From Deltaproteobacteria bacterium (GTDB lineage Bacteria > Desulfobacterota > Desulfuromonadia > Geobacterales > Pseudopelobacteraceae): 5,665 nt of DNA. The position numbers and the translations under genes were made by a program. Below are positions 1 to 5,214 of this stretch, piece after piece. The DNA is taken from assembly GCA_030654645.1 (NCBI GenBank), contig JAURXC010000352.1, forward strand, positions 1 to 5,665, written 5' to 3'. Every line of letters begins with the position of its first letter. The stretch's first letter is position 1. The notes under the pieces were generated by a model, which saw only the letters and a list, made by a program, of their open reading frames with translations, was not told the origin of the DNA and ran no database searches.

Positions 1-1218
1 GCATTTTCCGTAACCGCGGTTTCGGCCGGGATAGCCGGCAAGGAACTGCTGGGTAAAAAAATCTATGATGATTCGAACCTGTCAATCAACAACAACCAGG
101 CCTGCGTCTCCTGCCATACCGGGTCTGTCGGTTGGACAGGGCCCGACAGCTTGACAAACGCACATGGCGCGGTGATGGAAGGTTCGATAGCGGGCAGCTT
201 TGGGGACCGCAAACCGCCAAGCTCTGCCTATGCAACCCAGAGCCCGCTGTTCAATGTTCAGGTGCAGGCAGGCGCCACTCTGTTCGTGGGGGGCAACTTC
301 TGGGATGGCCGCGCTACGGGATGGAAATTGGGCAATCCGGCCGCCGACCAGGCCCAGGGGCCGTTCCTCAACCCCAAGGAGCAAGCGCTTCCGGATGCTG
401 CCGCTGTGGTTACCATTGTTTGCAGTTCCGATTATGCGGAGCTGTTTAAAACCGTATGGGGCGCCACAGCCTGCGATCCTGACAACACGGCTAAGGCCTA
501 CGATCTGATCGGTCTCTCTGTCGCCGCCTATGAGGCCTCCCGCGAGGTAAACCAGTTCAGTTCGAAGTTTGATGTCCACCAGAGAGGCAGGAAATGCTTG
601 AACAAACAGGAAATACTGGGCAAGGCGCTTTTCATGGGCAAGGGCAAGTGCAATCTCTGCCATGTTGCCAGTGGCCGGACGCCGCTGTTTACCGATTATA
701 CCTTCGACAACCTGGGGATTCCGAAAAATCCGGAAAATCCGGCGACAGCTGCCGATCCTGCGTTTGTGGACCCCGGGCTGGGCGGCTTTCTGCGGAATCT
801 GGCCGCAAACAGCGAATGGCATGCTCTACCGTTTGTTACCAGCGTGAAGAACCTCAGTTCCGAACAATTGATTCAATTTGCCTTGGAAAATGACGGAAAA
901 CACAAGGTTCCGACCCTGCGCAACGTGGATAAACGTCCCGACCCTTCTTTTGTAAAGGCCTTCGGGCATAACGGGTATTTCAAAAGCCTGGAACGCATCG
1001 TGCATTTTTACAATACCAGGGATGTGCTGCCGGTATGCGCTCCCGCCGGCCAGCTCTTTAGCGATGAATATGCCGAGGCAAACAACTGCTGGCCATCGCC
1101 GGAGAATCCCAGCAATGTAAACTCGCAGGAGCTTGGAAACCTTAACCTGAGCGCTGCCGAGGAAGCCGCGATCGTAGCGTTCATGAAGACCCTGACTGAT
1201 GGTTACAAGGTGAAATGA
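1..1218 (+). CDS. Di-heme cytochrome c peroxidase / MauG-family protein, 5' end missing
   Basis: The frame is open from base 1 to a TGA at 1216-1218 (405 codons), so the start lies upstream. The first residues (AFSVTAVSA-GIAGKELLG) look like the end of a signal peptide, implying periplasmic export. Two CxxCH c-haem sites are visible: CVSCH (codons 35-39, nt 103-117) and CNLCH (codons 217-221, nt 649-663), one per domain. Other family marks are FWDGRA (100-105), KVPTLRNV (302-309), GHNGYFKSLE (from 322) and a C-terminal AFMKTLTDGY. His55 lies 16 residues after the first haem His, the spacing of the distal His in classical bacterial peroxidases. Such enzymes reduce H2O2 with electrons passed between the haems; MauG relatives oxidise proteins instead. 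By eye the usual Glu after FWDGRAxxL and the distal Met/Tyr before the HxG motif are absent, so peroxidase activity is not assured. It is longer than classical members and has five extra cysteines. Family is sure; substrate is unknown. Confidence 0.9.
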   Translation, partial: AFSVTAVSAGIAGKELLGKKIYDDSNLSINNNQACVSCHTGSVGWTGPDSLTNAHGAVMEGSIAGSFGDRKPPSSAYATQSPLFNVQVQAGATLFVGGNFWDGRATGWKLGNPAADQAQGPFLNPKEQALPDAAAVVTIVCSSDYAELFKTVWGATACDPDNTAKAYDLIGLSVAAYEASREVNQFSSKFDVHQRGRKCLNKQEILGKALFMGKGKCNLCHVASGRTPLFTDYTFDNLGIPKNPENPATAADPAFVDPGLGGFLRNLAANSEWHALPFVTSVKNLSSEQLIQFALENDGKHKVPTLRNVDKRPDPSFVKAFGHNGYFKSLERIVHFYNTRDVLPVCAPAGQLFSDEYAEANNCWPSPENPSNVNSQELGNLNLSAAEEAAIVAFMKTLTDGYKVK

Positions 1219-1240
1219 CCCGCTTTCCGCCGGAGTAAAC

Positions 1241-1287
1241 GTACGGACCTTGGCGTTATGGTTGCGGATTGCGCGAAGGTCCGCTAC
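1241..1287 (+). promoter_or_regulatory. Long inverted repeat between peroxidase and regulator
   Basis: CGGACCTT (1244-1251) is perfectly complementary to AAGGTCCG (1276-1283). The outside is extended by GTA/TAC across one bulged C (1284). The inside is extended by GCGT/GCGC (one G-T wobble) after a G-G mismatch. No T-run follows, so it is not a canonical intrinsic terminator. The arm centres are 32 bp apart, about three helical turns, so a DNA operator is as possible as an RNA hairpin that stabilises or processes a joint transcript. The structure is seen directly; its role is inferred. Confidence 0.5.
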
Positions 1288-1310
1288 CGCCGGCTTATTC
1301 CGCCAGCGGT
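1286..1310 (+). promoter_or_regulatory. Second GC-rich hairpin upstream of the regulator gene
   Basis: ACCGCCGGC (1286-1294) pairs with GCCAGCGGT (1302-1310) over nine positions with a single C-A mismatch and a 7-base loop (TTATTCC). Its left arm overlaps the right flank of the preceding hairpin by two bases, so both can nearly stack or compete. The following bases (TGATAAG) hold no U-tract, which argues against simple termination. It ends about 40 bases before the ribosome binding site of the downstream regulator. Confidence 0.4.
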
Positions 1311-1362
1311 TGATAAGTTCATCCGTGGATTGTCCCGGAGACCGGCTGAAAGAGGAACCCAC

Positions 1363-1968
1363 ATGAAGATTCTTATCAATCTGAAGAGCGTGCTGTTGGG
1401 CAGGGCATTGCAGGAGCTTCTGGAGCGTGAGCCGGAAGCGTATCTGGCTCGCTCGGTTTCCGATATCAGTCAGGCAGACGGGTTCCACCCGGACTTTATC
1501 GTGGTGGACAGCTGTACTATTCGCAACTGCGTACCGTTCCATGACCCGGAAACAAAGATCGTGTTGCTTGATTCCTGTCTGAGCGATCAGGATGTAACCA
1601 GCATGCTGCTTTCCTTTAAAATTGACGGAGTTTTGTCCGCATCCACCGACCTTACGCTTTTCAAAAAAGCCCTGGAAGTTGTGATGTCCGGGCAGATATG
1701 GATTGACAATAACAGGGTCAAGTCGATCGTCCGTAATGGCGATGCCGGAAAATCGGCGGTTCATGACGTATCATTCAGTAAAAAAGAGCGTGAAATCATT
1801 ATGCTGGTTTCGCAGGGGTTTACAAACAGGGGCATTGGCGAAAGCCTTCATATCAGCGAACAGACCGTAAAGACCCATCTCAGCCGTATCTTCAGAAAAA
1901 CCCGTATTTCCCGCCGTTCTCAGCTTGTGCCTTTGGCAATGAAGTTGCGCGTGCCCGATTACACGTAG
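1363..1968 (+). CDS. NarL/LuxR-type transcriptional regulator with degenerate receiver domain
   Basis: This 201-residue protein starts at ATG 1363, chosen because AGAGGA (1351-1356) lies six bases upstream and the N-terminal strand (MKILIN) begins there. The frame is open farther up to 1258, but that part is hairpin-rich leader. Residues about 1-123 follow a response-regulator receiver fold. The acidic pair after the first strand is replaced (ILINLKS), the Thr/Ser position is Asp70, and the conserved Lys position is Ala93. Only Asp49, in FIVVDSC, keeps the phospho-acceptor place. Residues about 135-197 are a clear GerE/LuxR helix-turn-helix: SKKEREIIMLVSQG, then ISEQTVKTHLSRIFRKT and an R-R-S-Q-L end. 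It should bind DNA and control transcription, probably without normal phosphotransfer. Cys51, Cys56 and Cys72 cluster near the lost active site. It lies 144 bases after the haem enzyme on the same strand, so co-regulation is plausible. The target genes are unknown. Confidence 0.88.
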   Translation: MKILINLKSVLLGRALQELLEREPEAYLARSVSDISQADGFHPDFIVVDSCTIRNCVPFHDPETKIVLLDSCLSDQDVTSMLLSFKIDGVLSASTDLTLFKKALEVVMSGQIWIDNNRVKSIVRNGDAGKSAVHDVSFSKKEREIIMLVSQGFTNRGIGESLHISEQTVKTHLSRIFRKTRISRRSQLVPLAMKLRVPDYT

Positions 1969-2091
1969 GGATGGGCTCACCAACACAGCCTGCTTTAAAT
2001 TCTTCTTGCAGTATTAGTTTCCATGAATCGCCATTCAGGACGGTCCACGTCCGAATCTATCCTCCGGGATGTATTGAAAATATACAATGTA

Positions 2092-2120
2092 TTAACCCGT
2101 TACGGAATGCATTGGGTTAA
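2092..2120. promoter_or_regulatory. Inverted repeat TTAACCC / GGGTTAA
   Basis: TTAACCC (2092-2098) and GGGTTAA (2114-2120) form a perfect 7-bp dyad around a 15-base loop that itself contains the palindrome AATGCATT. It is followed by CTCTTTC, a poor U-tract, so it could be a weak terminator for the regulator gene or a protein-binding site. The arm centres are 22 bp apart, about two helical turns. Confidence 0.35.
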
Positions 2121-2136
2121 CTCTTTCAGCCAGAAT

Positions 2137-2156
2137 AATTACCCGGTCGGGTGATT
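2137..2156. promoter_or_regulatory. Compact hairpin, 8-bp stem with GGTC loop
   Basis: AATTACCC (2137-2144) pairs with GGGTGATT (2149-2156) with one G-T wobble and a four-base loop. It lies 16 bases after the TTAACCC/GGGTTAA dyad. The downstream sequence (GTCGTAAATATCTG) has no T-run. As DNA the core is a near palindrome centred in CCCGGTCGGG and may be an operator. Function is unknown. Confidence 0.35.
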
Positions 2157-2208
2157 GTCGTAAATATCTGTTTCTGATATGAACATCCGTTGGTTGGTTA
2201 TAAAGTCG

Positions 2209-2221
2209 GTCAAGTTTGACT
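2209..2221 (+). promoter_or_regulatory. GTCAA-NN-TTGAC dyad overlapping a possible -35 element
   Basis: GTCAA (2209-2213) and TTGAC (2216-2220) form a perfect short dyad. Its right half with the next base gives TTGACT, a good -35 match about 110 bases before the kinase start. No convincing -10 lies 16-18 bases downstream, so the promoter call is weak. A regulator-dependent promoter is possible. Confidence 0.25.
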
Positions 2222-2272
2222 TGATATTGATTAAATTTGTCGTAATCTTCATACAAACGATGATTATGGAAA

Positions 2273-2301
2273 TTTGAAATCTTGCTTCAGGTTGATTCAA
2301 A
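2273..2301 (+). promoter_or_regulatory. Possible 5'-UTR hairpin before the kinase ribosome binding site
   Basis: TTTGAA plus TC (2273-2281, one bulged A at 2279) pairs with GATTCAAA (2294-2301) around a 12-base loop. It lies about 20 bases upstream of the AGGGTGG that precedes the kinase ATG. It is AT-rich and only moderately stable. A role in translation is speculative. Confidence 0.2.
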
Positions 2302-2329
2302 GATCCGGCAATCACATACAGGGTGGCTC

Positions 2330-3973
2330 ATGACAAATAATCATTCCGACTCGGCTGTGTCGTTGTGTGAAACAGAGGCAAATACCGCCATTATGGATGA
2401 TTGTGACATCAGTGAGTCATTGTCACCTGAAGAGCTTAACACGTTGTTGAAAGTGGAGAATGATGAGCTGCGCGAGAAACTGCTGCAGCTTGAAACATCG
2501 CGAGCCATGTATTACGACCTGTACGATTTTTCTCCGGTCGGCTATCTGACCCTCAACGAAGACGGAATAATCACCGAGGCCAATCTGACCGCTGCTGCTC
2601 TGTTGGGTATTGAACGGCAGTATCTGATCAATAGCAATTTAACCCATTTTGTCTTTCCGGAAGATTCGGAAGCCTTTAACAGTTATTTCAAGCGGATTGT
2701 CCGGACCGAATCCAAACAGGAGTGGGAATTACGTCTGTCCAACCCCGACGGCACAACCACATGGGTGCGTCTTGAGGCAAACACGGTCTGGAAAGGTGAA
2801 TACAGAGTCATCATCAGCGATATCAACGCGCACAAGCAGGCCGAGCAGGAACTTACGGAAGCAAATGAGCTGTTTTCCATGTTTATGCGTTACTCACCGG
2901 TCTATACCTATATAAAGGAGATAACATCCAATGGTAGTCGTGTCCTGCGCGCCAGCGACAATTTCGTGCAGATAACCGGAATGTCCGGTTCTGAAATGTG
3001 CGGAAAAAAAATGGACGAGCTGTTTCCAGCCGAATTTGCCGAAAAAATCAACCAGGAGGATCATAAGGTTGTTTCCAGCGGGCAACTGCTGAAGCTCGAG
3101 GAAAACTTCAACGGTCGCAACTATACCACGATCAAGTTCCCTGTTTACATTGGAGACAAGATTTTACTGGCGGGTTATACGATTGATACTACCGACCGCT
3201 GCAAGGCGGAAGAAGAACGCCTGCATCTGGAACGCCAATTGATGAATATGCACAAGATGGACAGCCTGGGGCGCATGTCGGCCGGCATTGCCCACGATTT
3301 CAACAATTTGCTGCAAGCTGTGCTCGGAAATCTGGAGCTGGCCCTGATGAAGATCGATGATCAGGACAGAATCCGCAAGCATGTCTCCCGGGCGGTCAAA
3401 GCCGCCGAAGACGCCGCCAGGTTGAGCGGTTTGATGCTGGCTTATTCAGGCAAGACACGTACCCTCATCAAGGAGCTGGACCTGAGTGAGCTGGTTGACG
3501 GGAATGCCGCGCTGCTGAGCGCTTCGATTTCCAACTCGATCACATTGGATTTTCAACTTGATCGCGGTATGCCGCCTGTCAATGTTGATGCGGGGCTGAT
3601 CCAGCAGGTGCTGATGAGTCTGGTTGCCAATTCATCGGAGGCGATTGGCGCAGGCAACGGCTTGATAACAATTTCAACCGGTGTGAACTGGTTTGATCAG
3701 GTTGTATTGGATCGCAGCCGGCTGGAAGAAAAGCCGCCGACCGGTCGCTATGTATGGATGGAGGTCCGAGACAATGGTTGCGGGATGGATGATGAAACCA
3801 TCTTCAAACTTTTTGATCCGTTTTTTACAACCAAATTTACCGGCAGAGGCCTGAGCATGTCGGCAACACATGGTATCATCAGAGCCCACGGCGGGGCGAT
3901 CCTGGTTGACAGCACTCCCAACGCCGGAACCTGCATCCGGATACTTTTTCCGATCGCAGGTCAAAAACAGTAA
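2330..3973 (+). CDS. Soluble PAS-PAS sensor histidine kinase (HisKA/HATPase_c)
   Basis: The start ATG at 2330 is preceded by AGGGTGG (2320-2326), close but usable, and gives 547 residues. The frame extends to a TTG at 2282, but that lacks a good site. Order: an acidic, probably coiled N-terminus (about 1-60), a first PAS domain (about 61-175, with SPVGYLTLNEDGIITEAN), a second PAS domain (about 178-297), a HisKA dimerisation helix with the H-box AGIAHDFNNLL (His322), an N-box with Asn434, a G1 box DNGCGM (481-486), an F-box FDPFFTTK and a G2 box GRGLSMS (505-511). Usual G2 boxes read GxGLGLS, so Ser509 is a mild departure. No signal peptide or membrane segment is seen, so it senses an internal cue, perhaps through a PAS ligand that cannot be named. 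There is no fused receiver, so it must phosphorylate a separate protein, which is not evident here. It ends with tandem stops TAA-TAG. Confidence 0.92.
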   Translation: MTNNHSDSAVSLCETEANTAIMDDCDISESLSPEELNTLLKVENDELREKLLQLETSRAMYYDLYDFSPVGYLTLNEDGIITEANLTAAALLGIERQYLINSNLTHFVFPEDSEAFNSYFKRIVRTESKQEWELRLSNPDGTTTWVRLEANTVWKGEYRVIISDINAHKQAEQELTEANELFSMFMRYSPVYTYIKEITSNGSRVLRASDNFVQITGMSGSEMCGKKMDELFPAEFAEKINQEDHKVVSSGQLLKLEENFNGRNYTTIKFPVYIGDKILLAGYTIDTTDRCKAEEERLHLERQLMNMHKMDSLGRMSAGIAHDFNNLLQAVLGNLELALMKIDDQDRIRKHVSRAVKAAEDAARLSGLMLAYSGKTRTLIKELDLSELVDGNAALLSASISNSITLDFQLDRGMPPVNVDAGLIQQVLMSLVANSSEAIGAGNGLITISTGVNWFDQVVLDRSRLEEKPPTGRYVWMEVRDNGCGMDDETIFKLFDPFFTTKFTGRGLSMSATHGIIRAHGGAILVDSTPNAGTCIRILFPIAGQKQ

Positions 3974-4015
3974 TAGATGCCCGGTTCTGCAAATCCCCCG
4001 CATTCCTATAGCTTT

Positions 4016-4957
4016 TCAGCGTTCCGCGGTCAGATAGTCACTCCTGATCATTTCGAAGTGATTGCGATGGGAGCGAAGCCGCCAATCCACGCTCCCCCGT
4101 CCGGTAATTTGCCACGGTGGAGCGATGATCTTCTGTTTCCCTTCCAATAAAGCACTGACATTGTCAATGCCCCGTCCGGCGTTGGGTCCGTCCGTCATCC
4201 CCCCCAGCCAGCGTTCCTCCGGTGTGTTTGCGGTAGACCAGGAAAATGGATCCGAAAACAGAAACGAGGCGTCGTTCGGCCGTGCAACCCGGTTGATGTC
4301 GAACAGGTGCGCCAACGGATACCGTACCCGGTCGATCAGGTTGAGCGACGCCACCTGCTGGAATGTGCCGGCGGCAAACGGCAGTGCCAGTGCATCCGCA
4401 ATTATGAACTCGACCCGGTCCGGTCGCCATACGTCTGGAAGTTCAAACCGGAAGGTTTCCCGCAGGTTGCCCTCCAGCGGCAATGAGAAGCCGATGCAAC
4501 GCTCCGCAGACAGACGCCGAGCGGTCCGGATGAAGGCTGACGACAGATCGCAGCCGATCGCAAGCTCGCTCCTCAGCGACATTTCAAAGGTTAGCCTGCC
4601 GACGGCGCAGCCGGCGTCGAAGGATGCGCTGCTCTGTCCGGCAAGCAGGGCTGCCCAGCCGGCATAGGCGGTGCCGGCGTCGGGCGCCTGCATCAGGTCG
4701 GCATAGTGGCTCCAGAGATAGCGGTCAACTGTGCCGGCCTCTTCATATTTCCACTGTCCTCCGCCGGTGACCGCTTCCGGTTCCGGAACCAGCACCGCGA
4801 TGCCTTCCCGGATCGGGTAGCGTTTCTTACACTTGCGGCAGCAGAGCTCCGCGCTGACGATGTCGTCATCCCGTTCCCTGACGGATGACAGTTCCAGCGG
4901 AAATTCCTTTGGCAAACAGGCCGGGCAGACCAAAAACTGAGTGATGATACGTTTCAT
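4016..4957 (-). CDS. Trm112-like zinc ribbon fused to class I SAM-dependent methyltransferase
   Basis: The protein has 313 residues, from ATG (complement of 4955-4957) to TGA (complement of 4016-4018). The ribosome binding site is weak (GGTGT shortly upstream). Residues about 5-58 resemble the Trm112 zinc-binding domain: CPAC at 11-14 and C-C-R-K-C at 39-43, followed by KRYPIREGIAVLVP. The second part is a class I methyltransferase fold: motif I FDAGCAVGRL (113-122), an acidic ribose-binding position in GCDLS (Asp137), motif III IIADALALPF (Asp188) and a motif IV-like stretch ending NLIDRV. Trm112 proteins normally act as separate activators of methyltransferases, so the fusion may be a self-contained version. 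The substrate (RNA, protein or small molecule) cannot be read from the sequence. It is convergent with the kinase gene and divergent from acnB. The motif-I acidic residue and glycines are intact, so it should bind SAM. Confidence 0.85.
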   Translation of the reverse strand: MKRIITQFLVCPACLPKEFPLELSSVRERDDDIVSAELCCRKCKKRYPIREGIAVLVPEPEAVTGGGQWKYEEAGTVDRYLWSHYADLMQAPDAGTAYAGWAALLAGQSSASFDAGCAVGRLTFEMSLRSELAIGCDLSSAFIRTARRLSAERCIGFSLPLEGNLRETFRFELPDVWRPDRVEFIIADALALPFAAGTFQQVASLNLIDRVRYPLAHLFDINRVARPNDASFLFSDPFSWSTANTPEERWLGGMTDGPNAGRGIDNVSALLEGKQKIIAPPWQITGRGSVDWRLRSHRNHFEMIRSDYLTAER

Positions 4958-4999
4958 CGCGACACCATTGAAACCGGCTTGGATATGCTGAGGGACTTT

Positions 5000-5013
5000 G
5001 AATAATATTATTC
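5000..5013. promoter_or_regulatory. Perfect 14-bp palindrome GAATAATATTATTC
   Basis: The 14 bases equal their own reverse complement. The site lies 43 bases upstream of the methyltransferase start and overlaps its only candidate -10, so it is well placed to act as an operator. The look (A/T-rich halves, GAATAAT/ATTATTC) recalls Fur/PerR-family boxes but lacks their central spacer base. The assignment to any family is a guess. Confidence 0.4.
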
Positions 5014-5058
5014 GCGTTTAAGGTCAATTAATATCATCAGCCCGGCTTTCAACCCGTA

Positions 5059-5084
5059 AATGCCGAGCATGTTTCTCCGGCATT
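5059..5084. promoter_or_regulatory. Inverted repeat AATGCCG / CGGCATT upstream of acnB promoter
   Basis: AATGCCG (5059-5065) and CGGCATT (5078-5084) match perfectly around 12 bases, with GT/AC continuing outside across one unpaired A. The arm centres are 19 bp apart. It lies 37 bases before the acnB -35, a typical place for an activator site. It could also be a stem in a longer transcript. Confidence 0.3.
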
Positions 5085-5120
5085 ACATTTGAGAACGCTT
5101 ATAATACACCAAATCTCCAA

Positions 5121-5149
5121 TTGACAACCCCTTCGCTAAAATGTATACA
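5121..5149 (+). promoter_or_regulatory. Sigma-70 type promoter for acnB
   Basis: TTGACA (5121-5126, perfect -35) and TATACA (5144-5149, 4 of 6 at -10) are separated by exactly 17 bases. Transcription would begin near 5156, giving a leader of about 58 bases before the acnB ATG. A near-palindrome TGTATAC-A-GTATGCA (5142-5156, one mismatched pair) covers the -10 and start point, which suggests repression at this site. Confidence 0.7.
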
Positions 5150-5201
5150 GTATGCACTTCTCTTGTTTACTACATCTGCTTGACACCACAATATCCCACG
5201 A

Positions 5202-5207
5202 AGGAGG
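5202..5207 (+). promoter_or_regulatory. Strong ribosome binding site AGGAGG for acnB
   Basis: AGGAGG lies seven bases before the ATG at 5215, near-ideal spacing. It fixes the start codon and suggests high translation, as expected for a central-metabolism enzyme. Confidence 0.85.
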
Positions 5208-5214
5208 AACACAG

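Larger units (their letters stand above)
1969..2329. other. 361-base intergenic region upstream of the histidine kinase
   Basis: There is no convincing gene here. The stretch is AT-rich, especially after 2160, and holds several dyads listed separately, plus a 9-bp direct repeat TTGTCGTAA at 2155-2163 and 2237-2245. No hairpin is followed by a proper T-run, so the end of the upstream transcript is not defined. Promoter candidates for the kinase (TTGACT at 2216-2221, TTGATA at 2221-2226) lack a good -10 at normal spacing. No sigma-54 site (GG-N10-GC) was found near the gene. Confidence 0.6.
4958..5214. other. Divergent control region between methyltransferase and acnB
   Basis: This 257-base gap serves both flanking genes. 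It contains a perfect AT-rich palindrome, a 7-bp inverted repeat, and the acnB promoter and ribosome binding site, listed separately. For the minus-strand gene, TTGACC (complement of 5022-5027) with TATTCA (complement of 4999-5004) at 17-bp spacing is a possible but poor promoter; its -10 overlaps the palindrome at 5000-5013. There is no ORF of note. Confidence 0.6.

Noticed and set aside
82..822. Minus-strand open frame of 246 codons opposite the haem domains.
   Set aside because: It is antisense to the CxxCH-bearing frame and has no motif or start signal of its own.
826..1764. Long minus-strand open frame (312 codons) crossing the peroxidase and regulator genes.
   Set aside because: It lies antisense to two genes with clear family motifs and spans the structured spacer. 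Its translation shows no recognisable domain.
1951..1980. GTGCCC ... GGGCTCAC at the end of the regulator gene as a terminator.
   Set aside because: The stem is interrupted by a two-base bulge and is followed by CAACACAGCC rather than a T-run.
2023..2154. A 43-codon plus-strand ORF (ATG 2023 to TGA 2152) in the kinase upstream gap.
   Set aside because: There is no ribosome binding site before the ATG, the composition is unremarkable, and it runs through the hairpins. No family is recognisable.
4062..4667. Plus-strand open frame of 201 codons opposite the methyltransferase.
   Set aside because: It is very rich in Arg and Ser, as expected for a shadow of a coding strand. The minus-strand frame carries the zinc-ribbon and SAM motifs.
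4954..4968. A four-codon minus-strand mini-ORF (Met-Val-Ser-Arg-stop) whose TGA overlaps the methyltransferase ATG.
   Set aside because: Overlap of this type could couple translation, but the mini-ORF has no ribosome binding site and is short enough to arise by chance.
5180..5185. A second TTGACA between the acnB promoter and its start.
   Set aside because: A -10 at normal spacing would fall on the ribosome binding site, and no TATAAT-like hexamer is there.
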